Source: Musa acuminata AAA Group
Lineage: Eukaryota; Streptophyta; Magnoliopsida; Zingiberales; Musaceae
DNA: 64,000 bases
Reading direction: 5' to 3'
NCBI RefSeq assembly: GCF_036884655.1
Contig: NC_088340.1
Location: 4,981,501 to 5,045,500 of the forward strand
In this document: positions 51,504 through 63,516 of the stretch, piece by piece
How positions within the stretch are numbered: position 1 is the first letter of the stretch
Layout of the letters: each line of letters begins with the position of its first letter
Program-made: the position numbers and the translations under genes
Notes under the pieces: generated by a model
What the model saw: only the letters and a program-made list of their open reading frames with translations
The model's database searches: none
What the model was told of the DNA's origin: nothing

Positions 51504-52277
51504 GAGGTTCTAAATTACTTTATTTCTGGCGACATGTTATGCTCCCAAAATAAGCTCCTAAAGCTTAGAAATAAGTGGCAGCTGATGTTTACGGCAAATC
51601 TTGTGTGGCCGGTGAAAGCTGAAACGAAACTACGCTGGACTTCCATACGACATCCCATCGCAAATAATTCCCGGGACAGGGAATACGGAATCCCCTTCAC
51701 AAAACTGTCTCCCCGACGGACGTCATAGCGCTTGCGTGAGGGGCGTTGAGTATTTCCTGTCTTGTTCGAGACACGAAGGGAGGTGAGCCAGCCTACCCTC
51801 CTTTCCCGGGAAACGTGGCGGATGTGGAACAGCTACATCCGACCATCGTTCCTAAAACGCAGTTGACGACTTGACTTGTTCTCGAGAACAGTCGTGGAGA
51901 GAACGAGAGCAAGAACAAGAATACTCGATCAATCCCGCCGTAAGATGAATCTTTAGCATCGATTCATTATCGAAAAATGGAGCTACGATATAAATGGAGC
52001 AAGCAGAGAAGAGGAACAGATCGCGTAAAGCATTAGAGGAAGAGAGACATACGTAGGTGTTGAGCTGACGGACGAAGCTGGAGAAGTTGTTGTGCTTGAA
52101 GTGGAGGGGAAGCAGGTCTCGGGCGAACTCCGCCGGCTTCCACACCACGAACGACTCCCCCTTCTTCCCCCACGATATCATTTCGTCCGTCCCGCTCTCC
52201 TCCACCATCTCGTACGTCTTCACCAAGAACGGCGGCGGCCCGCCTCCTCCACCTCCTCCTCTCCTCCTGTATCCCAT
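50638..52277 (-). CDS. Class B heat-shock transcription factor
   Basis: Two exons, 52277-52053 and 51351-50638, join in phase 0 at the intron position conserved in plant HSFs (after NTY), giving 312 residues. The DNA-binding domain spans about residues 15-108: [54 protein letters not shown], then [21 protein letters not shown] Leu-rich oligomerisation region ([20 protein letters not shown]) follows without the insert of class A. The C-terminal part has KVFGVLLKG, a variant of the class B (K/R)LFGV repressor motif, then KRLRPWR, a likely nuclear-localisation signal. No AHA activation motif is visible, so it probably acts as repressor or co-regulator. An in-frame ATG at 52403 could add 42 residues; I chose 52277 because relatives begin close to the domain. 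The B subtype is not certain (B3/B4-like). Confidence 0.9.
51439..51501. repeat. (TA)n microsatellite in the HSFB intron
   Basis: About 31 TA units, some 85 bp from the 3' splice site of the single intron (52052-51352). Confidence 0.95.
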
Positions 52278-55200
52278 CCCTCTCTCTGGTATGATCACAA
52301 GGGTATCAAAAGAACAAGAATAGCAGTCAAGAATCCTCAGACCCTGCGATAGAAGCCACCGATCACAACAACACAGTGATGGCAGTAGCCTGCTTCGACG
52401 CATCTACCTCTCTCTGTTGATCTCCCCTCGCGTATCTCTTCGTCCATTTCTAACTCCTCCAAACCATGATCACATCCAGAGAAGCAAAAGCCGCAAGGAG
52501 ATCCCAAGCGAGAGCTTCTCCACGCGCTTTAAAGGAGCTTGACGGAAGAGGAGGAGGAGGTGGAGTGCGAAATGGAATCGAGAGCGATGAGGACAGACGA
52601 TCGCTTTCCGCTTTGGCCTTCTTTTTCCAATCTCCTCTATGAGTTAGCGTTGTCGGGTGAGGGTAGAAGAACTCGATCAGCGTGGAAGCTTTGCCACGGG
52701 GCGAGCCCTTTCAGATCTGCGATACGTGGAAGCCATCCTCGTCGTTGCTGGGAGAGGGCGATTTCCCATTTCCCATTTCGTTCTCATATGACCCAACCCA
52801 ACTCCCTCTCGTGTTCTCACGAGGCGCATCCATGCACACCTTTACATGTTCAAGTATGGCAAGAATATTTCATATACTGTTGTAATATGGTATATTAAGG
52901 CACACATCTTTTTCGATATGAACGACTCATCATTCTGTTTGCAATATTACAACTTTATTATATCTAGAATTGGACTCATAAATGAGACATTTTAGTTGTC
53001 ATATCTACTCTTGAGCTAACCTGCTTCTCTCTCTCTCTCTCTGTCTCTGTGGTAGGTGATCTTGCCGACCTCTTGTGTGTATTAAGATAACCTTATTTTT
53101 TCGTCTTGATATGGGTTACTGTCTTTCCAATAAAGACTAAAAGAAAGGAGGGACAAAATGTCGAAGTAGATCAGTGAAGAAAGGGGAAAGTAGCATTTGG
53201 GACATGGTCAAACTCGTGGTGGATTAGCTAATGCATATAGGAGGAAGCTTCCACTTATTGGAATCTCGACGCGGGGTCAACTCAAATGATTGACCCAACG
53301 CATGCTCAATTCTTTGCTTTCTTCCTAAGTATGTCAAGTCATTTGTTCAACCCTTCGGTGCATGGAGCCTTTCATCAGTACGAACTGACCCAAACTTTGG
53401 TTGCTACATCACTTCTTTACTGTATCCCTGATGAGATACTAATTACCACAAGATGGGTAATGGCCAAAGTTTAGAAGGGATGTGAGATGGGAACGGGGCA
53501 TAATAATGCCATCGATCCATCTACTTCCTGCTTGACCTTTCCCATTCTATTTTTTATTCCCTTTCCAATTTATTTTTTCCTTCTCCTAAATTTCTCTTTC
53601 TACAGTGAAACTTGAATAGATAATTCAGATTTCAATCACCGATCCGATGTTGATTTCCGATCGATTTAGGTGATGATGTTCGAAAAAAAAAAAGTCAAAA
53701 GAAGAGACCAATACAAGTAGTGGAATTGTCTGATAGCATGTAATCACGCGGAATGCATAGACTTGACCAAAGCAGAGGCAATGGATGGCTTAATGTGTCT
53801 ACACAACACTAACATTCAGAACTTGAGCAACTCACCCACTTGAAGTGAACATTACTTTGTTCACCTGCTCATCTTTGTGTCTCCCAGACAGAGAGAGACG
53901 GGTCAACCCTATCAAAATGATTCAACCTACTTGGACCTCATAAAATTATTAATTTGAGGTGGCATTTGTATCAAATAAAATATATTAACTATAAGTATGT
54001 TAAGATGACAGACATACCTGAGCAAGAAAGGAGGAGGAGATCCAGCAAAACAGGCAAACATGCCATTCCACACAGCAATCAGCATGGCAAGCTGTATTGT
54101 TTCATGGAAAATTAGTTCATCATTAATCATGCTAGAATATGATGACACAAACATTGTTGAGATAACACATAAGCCAAAGACCTGGTCTATTTATCAGATA
54201 CTAGAACTGAGGAGGTCAGGGTCATCTTCAGAGGGCAAATGCTACACAGATATATCACGACAAACAATTTCTTTCCTCGATATCAAGTATTGAGTTACAT
54301 GTTCTACTGTCAAGCTTTGAGCAGCCCTACTTGGAAGAAGAGAGAAACAGGATAAAAAAGGGGTTAATAGGCAATCTCTACCAGTGTCTTGTAAGGGTTA
54401 ATAGGCAATCTGTGTATATTAGCTATCACTTAAAACTTTTACTTTGCCCTTGTTATTTCTTTTCCAGCAAAAGGAACTCCACGTTCCCTCCTCCCTCTCT
54501 CTTTATCTTTCCTTATGTATAACAAAAAAAAAGATCAATCTAGTTGCATATTTCCAAGCCTTATCTGAAAGGAGAGAGAAAAAAAGTGTGTTTACAGCAG
54601 AGGAAATACACTGTAGGTGATAAAGATTGTTAGACAATTAGACATTACCTTTCCATTGAAAAAATCAGACTCAGGAAGAAGTCAATCCAAAGACTTCTTA
54701 TGGTAATCCAACATGCTCTTGGAAATTAAGAGTAGCACATCATGCCGAAAGACTGGATCTTACACCCTATAGAAGCCAACCTGGCTGCACAAATTTATTA
54801 TGATAACTGTTAATGTCTCCAAACCTTGCCAAAGATTGAACACAAGAGTTTCCAGCATAGAACCCAAAAAAACAAACATTTATTATGATAATATATAACA
54901 TCCTCAGACAACAAGCAAACACCACAAAGGTCACCAAAATACAAGCTTAAGCAGAAACACATCATAATACAACTGTCCCGTGACAAGAAAAATGCAAACA
55001 TACACAACTACAAAGATACGATACCAGGAGCAGAAGGGAACCTGCTAATTGTTGCAAATGCACCGATTCTTGTATCTTTATTCCTCATACACCAAACCAG
55101 AGTAAAGAAACCAAAAGACCATGCAGAGGAAAGAAAAGAGACTCAAAGAAGACAGGAGTTCGTCCCTACTTTGGATCTAGGATGAGAAATATTTAGCTGA

Positions 55201-55585
55201 CAGTGGAATTTCAACATAGGGAGTCTCAAATAGGCACCACAAAACAGATGTTTTAAATTCAAAAGGAACTGACACAAGGAAAGCTAAATGCATGACTTGG
55301 ACTAGATGTAAATCTTATCACCACATGCTTCCCCACAGGCTAACTGATGTGAGTTATTGACAGCGCACCATATTGCAATGGGTCCGGGATAAATGTGGAG
55401 TAAGAAAAACGTAGACCACAGATGAAAGTCAAATTATTCAAGAACTCGACAAATGAGAGGTTTGCAATCAGATGAACTGGGAACTTCATCTCAAGTTACA
55501 GTGGATGACACAGTTCTTTGCTATACAATGTGCTGCTTTTTAGACTAGAACTACGATACATCATGTTATCTGTCCATGTATAACT
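52278..55585. other. HSFB upstream region and 3' flank of the bZIP gene
   Basis: The HSFB leader and promoter read rightward from 52278. Frames on the plus strand at 52539-52898 and the rest to 55585 show no domain. The block 53900-55585 may include 3' UTR exons of the bZIP gene. No RNA gene or mobile element recognised. Confidence 0.4.
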
Positions 55586-58500
55586 TCACCAAGAAACTGT
55601 TTGTGTCCGTCTCAAGCAAAGTTTTTTTGGTCCTTGCTGCTGATTAATCATCTCCGACATCTGTGAGACCAAATTTAGAACATGTTAGGTGTGTAAATTT
55701 TCCATAGCTAGCACATTTGGAAAATCAAACAGTAGGGACCAATGGCATTGATCAAGAGAAAATGTGTATGATATGAATACAAAATAGCAATAATCACAGA
55801 AAAAATGTTCAAGTATGATGTCCAATATGCACACATCCATTTACATTTGTATGCATGAATGTGCTATGAGCAGTTTACTAGATTGTATCATATCAGTCAA
55901 ATTACAAAAACCAAATGACCCAATAAATCTGTAATGCATATAAATAGTGCACAACAAATCAAATAGTGCCAGGGTGGCAGCACAAGGCACGATGAACCTA
56001 AATTCTTGCTCGGGAGAAGTTAAGGGGAATCTCTGAGAAGAAATATAATGTCATTGTAATAATGCATTGCAAACTAAAACAAGAAGAAACTAATTTTCTT
56101 AAAAATAATTGATACGTTTCACACCTCAGAAAATACAAATCAGCATAGTCAGCAGATATTCAAAAGACAAAATAAATGAGATCTGAAAGTTCAAAGCAAC
56201 ATCAAATTATGAATCTACAAGTACTAGAATGATCTAGTATATTGAAAATCTTCAAAAAGGAAAAAAGAAAAGCATTGGAGACATACATGTAATGGTTCAA
56301 GTTAGTTACCTGATCTTTCTGCATCTCCATCAACTCTGCCTGAAAATATTTGAACATTGTCAGGAAAGATATAAGAACGAAAATAGTGGTTGGAACATTC
56401 AGCATAGATAACACATCAACCCAATTTCAGTAAGTTGATGAAAGCAAACGATCATTCTTAACACCAATCAGACATACAAATATCACCAACCATAACGACA
56501 CCTGCCTGTTTTTTATTCAATTCTTGGTTTAGCTCCTGGAGTTTTGCTACTTCAGCTTCCAACTTCATGGTATAAGCCTGATTCATAAAAAAATAATAAG
56601 CAGAGCCTTTATGTCAAGATAAACAACCAAGCCACAACCAAGAATCACCAAATTACAATCAAAATTTATGTGTATCCATTTTCAACAAATAACACAACTG
56701 GTAGCAAAGACAAGGCATCAAGAGTGAGCTATTTAGCTCATCAAAAGAAACCATAATGGTGCAACTCATGACTTGAAAAAGGCCAAATTGATTTTAATTA
56801 GGACCAAACAAAGTCTATATTGGTTGAGTACAGTGTTCGATAACATCAACATCTAATTTGCTGATGTGCAAATTTTGTTAGGGTTTTTGGGGTTAATTAA
56901 GTTGTATTGGATTATTAAGAGTCGAATTCATTTTAATTTGCTTATTCTCAGGTTTCATAGGTTAAATAACTCAATGAAATAAAGTATAACTAATTAATAT
57001 ATCACATAAATATATCATAGTCAAGATGAAATCTTTTGGATGTCTAGAAGATATGATGTTTTATGGAATGTCCATTCTGGTCAGAATAGTCCAAGTAAAA
57101 TATTTTTTTAATCATACGTTAGCTGACTTTAATGGTGTCTTAGTTCAAGAATTCTCATCAAGCTGCACTAACCTGAACAGGAACCACATCAGAATCCTTG
57201 AGTTATCAGTTTGATGATAAAAACAAAGGAGAGAGTGCAGCTACTGGTTATATAACATGCATGTCATATATGTTTTGTTCAACCTAAAGAACGTTTTAGT
57301 CATTTTTCTGAAATCTAGTGGATCAGCACCAATTTTTATCCTCGATTTATTACTTAAACATGATTGATTTTGTACATTTTATTAATAATATATATCTTTG
57401 AACATTTAGCAATGGACCTTCTATGTGACTGCTGATTGCATGCCTTCTATGTGGTATCTTCACTACCTGCACACCATGGCCTTATAAGAACATGGGCTTT
57501 CGATGGCCAGTGCTCACCATTACTCTTTTCCCCTATCTTTTACTCTTTCTTTCTTTCTTGTTGTCTCTCATTTGTTATTCACTCCTTATCATTTGGATAT
57601 ATGATAGCCTAACCTGGATAATGCAGCCTTTTAAACCACATTGTCCTGTCATATCTCACAAGAAACCATTGTGAAAAACTATTCTCTCTCTATGCATCTC
57701 TTCTAACCTTAACTGCACACTTGATCGTCTATCCTTTTGTGCTTCTGTTAGCCCTGCCTAAATTTTGATAATACAAGAGAACACAAATCTAGGAGCAATC
57801 ATTTGCAACATTTCTAAAGATGTGGTTCTACAAAGAATTGTGAACACAAGATTAACAAACTGAAAGGGTGCAATTTTATTTAGCTTGAAACAGTCAAATC
57901 GAGCGCAAAAGGGCTCTTGTCATGAACTAAATTTAGTCTTTTCGTCAATTGACTCCTTGATTTGAAATTAGTGATCAGCTATTTCATGTTATCAATCCAA
58001 TAATGATGAAAGACCTAATAAGTGTTTCTGAAACAATATTTGTTCAGGAATTTGATCATCATAAATTGATTCCTGAACTGCATAATTAATGAACAACTGT
58101 ATATAAGCATACATCCCATATGTGAATTAAAACTCTACGAGAATCAGCCTTCGAGGTCACCATTGAACTAATAATATAGTGCAGCAGAGCTCTACTTCCG
58201 TAAAGGACGCACGAGTCTCCTATCAGAGTCTATGTATACAGTTTTACCTTTAAATATTTAAATATGTTATTTCTGTGACTCGAACCTGGATCTTTCGTGT
58301 CACAAAGGATTAACCTTACTGTTGTAGAGGACTATACTTCCGTGCTGTACAAAAAGAATGAGACAAGTGGCAAGCTAAGAAAGAAGAGTAAAGAGATCAC
58401 CTGCTTCCTGTCGCGTGATCTAGCAGCTGACTCCCTGTTCTTGATCATCCTCCTCTGCCTCCTCTCCAAGAAGTTGTCCACAGCACTCGACTTCTTTCCC

Positions 58501-59435
58501 CTCAGTCCTCCGTTAACAACATATGGAACTGGCGATACCGAGGACAGATCCGCACCGTGCTTCCTTGGTGCATCTGAAGGCAGATGGCTTACCGAAGTTC
58601 CAACTGCACCCGCACCTCCAGCTGCGCCCAAACCAACAGCCCCAGGCATCAACCTATTATTTATCCCTACATCCCCAATTCCCACAAGGCCTCCCGCTCT
58701 AGGGTTCCCCATACCAACAAAACCATCCCCCGGGGCCATCGGCGCGACGTACGGACTCGGCCCTGTGGCCACCATCACTGCTAAATTAGTCGCCGAAGTG
58801 TCGGTGAATGGATTGCTAGCGACCACATCTCTATCTCTTCGGCCGGCCTGAGGAAACCCAAGAGCAAGCTGCGCGACATTGTTTGCAACTCGTAGATCAT
58901 GGAAAAGCACATTGCTGATAGCGTTGTTGTTATTCTTGCTGCTGCTGTTATTACCGCTGTTGCTGGCGCATGTCTGTGGAGGAGCCAATTCATCTCTGAC
59001 CGCCCCAGCTCGGACCAAGAACTCCTCGAGGGTCATCTCCCCGAGCGTCGGCTGGCGGTGCTGGTGCGAGACGCCGGCAGCCGGAGGCATGCCCTGCTGG
59101 GCCGGGCAGATAAGGTCCCTCCAGACCTGGTCGACCGTCTTCTGGCTGAGGGTCCGGGGCAGCGTGAGGGAGCCCTGCCGCTGGAGGCCGGCGAAGGCGC
59201 CATCGAGGACAGGGGCGGGGGCGGCGGCCGCCATGGCTTGGCTCTCCTCCGTGGACCAGATGTTTTTGAGGAGCTCGTCCATGTTCATGGATCCGAAGTC
59301 GTTCCCGGTCACCAGCGTGCTCTGGAGCTCGTCGAAGGTCAGGGAATATATCGACGGCTGCCGCGCCAGCCCGCCACCATTTACGTCCGTTCCCGACCCT
59401 CCTCCTCCTTTCCCTCCTCTTCCTCTTCCCATCAT
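55586..59435 (-). CDS. ABF/AREB-type group A bZIP factor (TRAB1-like)
   Basis: Four exons, 59435-58401, 56577-56502, 56335-56310 and 55660-55586, join in phase to give 403 residues. Group A bZIPs bind ABRE (ACGTGGC) and are activated by SnRK2 kinases in ABA signalling. Conserved blocks: C1 RQPSIYSLTFDELQST (25-40) with RxxS; C2 LQRQGSLTLPRTLSQKTVDQ (84-103); C3 RQPTLGEMTLEEFLVRAG (127-144). The basic region is about 325-345 (MIKNRESAARSRDRKQ), and the zipper is AYTMKLEAEVAKLQELNQEL. The C-terminal C4 reads LRRTQTVSW, where LRRTLTGPW is usual. Asp342 replaces the common Ala in the basic region. The first ATG is 59435; the TTG further upstream is not a likely start. Intron 1 carries a SINE. Confidence 0.92.
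58202..58334 (-). mobile_element. Au-like SINE in bZIP intron 1
   Basis: On the minus strand: TTGTGACACGAAAGATCCAG, then the B-box-like GGTTCGAGTC, an ATTTAAATATTTAAAGGTAA body, and GAGACTCGTGCGTCCTTTAC. Layout resembles the SINE at 8402. TACTTCCGT flanks it on both sides (58193-58201 and 58335-58343), a 9-bp target-site duplication. Confidence 0.65.
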
Positions 59436-60225
59436 GTTGTTGTTGCCCAAGCAGGCGATGCCGGAGTTAGGTCAACGACGTGGGCTGGACACAGACGTCG
59501 TTCCAATTACCAACTCGTGCACCAACCACCCCATGTAATCATTCTCGTCAAAGGCAGTAGAACAGCTCGATCCCTAAATCTAGAAGAAGAAGAAGAAGAA
59601 GAAGAAGAAGAAGAATTCTGCTGCCGTTCAATTATTTCGTGGAGGAAGAGTGGGGCGATTGAGCCGTGTCATCCGGCAATCAGTAGTTGGACTCGCTGGT
59701 CTGCGACCGCTGCTCTTAATTATTTCTTCCTTTTCCCTTCTGCGCGCGGGCGTGGTGGTGATGGCCAGGTGTCGCCTCAATGAGGCGTCGATGGGCGATC
59801 GATCGATTAAACGGAAGCAACGGGAAGTGACCCCAGAAGCGCAGTGCTTATACTACCCGTCTGGCCAGGGGGCCCACGCCCTTCAAAAGGCGGGTATTCA
59901 CGGGGTTACGAAGTTATGGTGGATAAAGTATTACAAACCTCAGAGACGCTACAAAATGCTCGGGGCGGCGTTGCGATACGTGGCGTGACAGTAGGGCGAC
60001 ACCACTTCGGAAGATGACGACAGGCAAACGAGGACTGAGCTTGGTGGGGATCAATCATGGCCCTTGGATTCAGATCTGAAGGTGAAGGAGACTCCTTTGG
60101 TCAGTTCATGAGTATGACCGTCGTACAAAAGCGAGAAGAACACGACAAACTAGGGCTCATTTTGCACTATTATAGCTTTGGTGATGGAAACGAACGTAGG
60201 ACTAATTATATATTAGGGTTAAAAG
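59436..60225. other. bZIP leader/promoter and flanking DNA
   Basis: Upstream of the bZIP gene on the minus strand. It includes the (GAA)n run and ACGTGG/ACGTGTC-like motifs. Long plus-strand frames over 58879-59783 are antisense shadows of the bZIP exon. Confidence 0.45.
59582..59615. repeat. (GAA)n microsatellite in the probable bZIP 5' leader
   Basis: About 11 GAA units, read as (TTC)n on the bZIP strand, 147-180 bp before its ATG. Confidence 0.9.
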
Positions 60226-61400
60226 AGCTATTTTAGTTGGTTATGAATCACTTAAATTCTAATATTTACTTATATCTAAAATAATTTTTATATTTTAAAA
60301 AATAATATAAGTTTCGTCCATCAAATCTGAGTTAACAGACGTTAAAGTCTATTTACGTAGTATGTTGACTTATAATAAATTATTAATATAATGATACATA
60401 TAATTTAAGTTTAAAAAAAGAGTCTATTTTAGCTTATGTGATTTTGGTCATGGACCACTTAAATCCTTATGATTTTGTTTGTATCTAAAATAACTATTAT
60501 ATTTTTATAAACATATTATATAAGCTCCTCTCATTAAGTCTGAGTTGATAAACATTAGAGTCATGTTAACTCATAATAAATCATTAATATAATAACACAT
60601 ATAATTTAAATTTCAAAAAAAAAATAAAAACCATCATCAATAGTGGGAGGAGACGTCATCGTGAAAGCGGCCACCAACAACAGTACCGAGTCGTTACTGT
60701 CTAGCAAGGCATCGCATGCATGCAACCTCCCCCGGATTGACAACAAGCTCAAAAGCTTCTAGTTCTGTCTCGAGTGGATACGTGTCGATCAGTTCAACGC
60801 TAGGCATGTAATGGTCTCCTAGTCCCTCTTCCTCCTCATGGGCATCTTTGTCCCCACCACCTCCTACTTTGTCCTCCCCCGCGCCCTCATTGCTCCTACA
60901 ACATAGTGTTCCAAATTTTCCTCACCTTGGCCTCTTTGCTTTTGTCCAACGCTATGACTTCCATCGCTTCCTCTTCCTCGATAATATAGACCTTTTTTTA
61001 AATTTAAAATATACATATTATTATATTAATAATTTATTATAAGTCAGCATACCATGTAAGCATACCGTCTATCAACTCAGACTAAACGGGAGGGGCTTAT
61101 ATACTACATTTTTTAAAATGTAAGGTTATTTTAGACACAAACAAAACTATAAGAACTTAAGTGGTCAATGACCAAACTTACAAGGGCTAAAATATATTTT
61201 TTTATTTAAATTATATATATTATTATATTAATAATTTATTATGAGTTAGCATGCAACGTAAGTAGACTATAATGTCTATTAATTGATCGGGGGAAGATTT
61301 ATTTAAAAATATATAAGTTATTTTAGATACGAGTAAATCATAAGGGATTAAGTGGTCCGTAACTAAAACCACATGAATTAAAATGAATCATAACCATATA
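60226..61400. mobile_element. Foldback element with tandem-unit arms
   Basis: Each arm holds two tandem units of about 200 bp. Left units (60226-60420, 60421-60617) run like GTCTATTTTAGCTTATGTGA, then CCACTTAAATCC, ATCTAAAATAA, AGTCTGAGTTGA and CATAATAAATCATTAATATA. Right units (about 60988-61199, 61200-61400) have the same parts in reverse complement (TTAATAATTTATTATAAGTC, CAACTCAGACT, TTATTTTAGA, TTAAGTGG). The spacer 60618-60987 is GC-richer and unlike the arms. Its translation gives hydrophobic fragments (VFQIFLTLASLLL; FVQRYDFHRFLFLDN) in different frames, which may be a captured gene piece. No transposase seen. Confidence 0.75.
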
Positions 61401-62999
61401 TATTACTTTTGTATTAATATTATAAATTATATATTTAGAATATTTATATTGAAATATCTTAAAAGGAAAATAAATAATTGAAATCAATTGAAATGTATCG
61501 ATGAAAAATATAATGTATTGAATCGGTGAAAAATAGTAGATAAAAAAATAATTTTAACATCTTTTTGATTTTCAATATTTGGGATGTTGAAATTATCATT
61601 TTACTAATAAAATCGAAAACGAAAAAATATTGAAACTATCTTTTTATTCATCATTCTCCTCGGATCAAATGAGATTATTTATTTTATTTTTAGATTTATA
61701 AGGATCCAAATATAAATTTTTAAGTATAAGAAACATGATTCTAATATGATCCAAATACTAATTAGCCTTACCTTCTATATTGGAATAACAATGTTTGTGG
61801 TGCATCCCATTTCAATATCCAATCAATAACTGATCCAAATCAATGTTCAAGCAAAAAACACAATCTAATTTGGAACTTTGATATCTTATTTATTTTCCAC
61901 ACCAATGGACGAATTCCTTTTTTAAGTTTTGGTCGAATGGTACCCATCTTTTTGTTTTTCTTTAAGTCCCAAAAAAGAAAAAGTCTCATCCTTCTAATTG
62001 AATCTATTCATTTATAATATTTTTATGTAGACTTATCGTGTTTATGCAAAGGTGTGAAAAGCACTATAATTCTATTCAATAACATTTTGAGTTACATAGA
62101 ATTTTTTATTTTTTTTTAATTTTTTTTAAATTAATAAAAATATTTATTTATAACCCTACAAAAAATGATAAGTTGGTTTGTATTATTTCTTGAGTCGTCG
62201 TTTCTTGATATAGGATTTTCTTCAGGCTCACAATATTTTTATATGGCTGATAAAAATATTATAAAACTATTTAAATATAGGCAAGAGTTTTTTTATTTAT
62301 TTATTCTATCAAGATATTTTGGAGATAAAAATAGTGAATCATTAAGATGAAGACAAAGCTCAAAAACAACAGAAGACATCGATGAAAACAAAGCTAAAAA
62401 TAACTATCCATGCGACCGCAGACGATGTGAGAACATACTCGTCCCCTTTGTATCGAAGGAATCACACACGTACGGAGTTCATGCGCTCGACGCTGCTCTC
62501 CACAGACACACGGCCTTCATGGCTCCGGTGGCAACCAACCATGCACCGTTGGGCTCTGCCGCACGGCGGAGAGCTCTTTTAATGCCACCGCGTCTTCATT
62601 AACTCATCGCAGGGATCCGTCACGGGGGCACAGGAGGAGGCCAGGAAACCGTGAGACCCGACGGCTCAAACGTGATGGGTTCGACCGGTTTTGCGTTCGG
62701 GCCGATGATTTTGGTTTACTTAAAGCTTCCGCTACTCCGCGGAGCACCATAGGGCCGATTTCTTCCCACGTGTAGTACCAGTATTATCTTTACACGTGTC
62801 ACATGTTCGAGATATTGTTACCTTGACTTGAGATGTGGGATTGTACAAATCGCTGCTGTTTGGCTCGAGGTAGTGGATCCGGCGACAATACGTCCGCCAC
62901 CGCACCGAGAAGATTTGTAAGGACGAAAATGCCCTTTCAAATGACCGCCACTTTTCGTCGCAATTGGGGTAATCTTTAGTGTCATTTCGGTCACTTCAA
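61401..62999. other. AT-rich intergenic DNA and promoter of the last gene
   Basis: Nothing coding is recognised at 61401-62590. The end contains two G-boxes (CACGTG) at 62767-62772 and 62793-62798, likely part of the promoter of the gene starting at 63142. Confidence 0.45.
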
Positions 63000-63007
63000 T
63001 ATAAAAA
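63000..63007 (+). promoter_or_regulatory. TATA box of the gene at 63142
   Basis: TATAAAAA, 142 bp upstream of the ATG, with G-boxes about 200 bp further up. Confidence 0.5.
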
Positions 63008-63141
63008 AAATAATATTAATCAAAACTCAGCCCCGTTGGTTCTCTGGAGTTTCAACTCCGCCATTGCAATCACTCGCGCCCTTTAACTTCGCCCCGCTGC
63101 CTCGAGTGTGCCATCGGAGGGGTAGTGCGAAGGAGGCGACG

Positions 63142-63516
63142 ATGCCCGTAATAGAGTTGAGGTTCGAAGGGCAGGAGGTGGGGGAGCGGCGGAAGTCGAG
63201 GTCCGGGGGGCGGCGTAGGCGGAGACGAGGCGGAGATGGCAGCAGCCCCGACTCCTTGATCCACTACTACTCCGACCGTCACTCTTCCAACGGGAACAGA
63301 GAGGGGTTCGTCGTCGTCGGCGGAGGCGGCAGTCTCTTCTCCCCCGCCGCCGGGAGTGTCGCCGACCGCTGCTCCTTCGGATCCGACCCCGACGCCGTCT
63401 TCTCCGCTTTGGTTGTCTCTCATCTCTTCTCTCTCTTTCTCTGTGCCCTATTTATTCCTGTTATCTCGAACAAGGAAACTTGTGGAGTTAACGGCATCTT
63501 CTTCCGCACTCCGTAG
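63142..63516 (+). CDS. Unrecognised gene, probable first exon
   Basis: The ATG at 63142 opens a GC-rich frame beginning MPVIELRFEGQEVGERRKSR, then an Arg/Gly-rich stretch (GGRRRRRRGG), an acidic/Ser part with DSLIHYYSDRHSS, and DRCSFGSDPDAVFSAL. The frame runs to a stop at 63514-63516, but composition changes after about 63411 (VSHLFSLFLCALF), which suggests the coding exon ends earlier and splices onward. I do not recognise the family. The minus-strand frame over the same stretch is a shadow by composition. The gene may continue beyond the window. Confidence 0.4.
   Translation: MPVIELRFEGQEVGERRKSRSGGRRRRRRGGDGSSPDSLIHYYSDRHSSNGNREGFVVVGGGGSLFSPAAGSVADRCSFGSDPDAVFSALVVSHLFSLFLCALFIPVISNKETCGVNGIFFRTP

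Noticed and set aside
52539..52898. 119-codon Glu-rich plus-strand frame
   Set aside because: Lies in the HSFB promoter, no domain, starts in a GAGGAG run.
58879..59783. Long plus-strand frames of 219 and 294 codons
   Set aside because: They lie antisense to bZIP exon 1, whose minus-strand frame carries all AREB motifs. The GC-rich exon keeps the other strand open.
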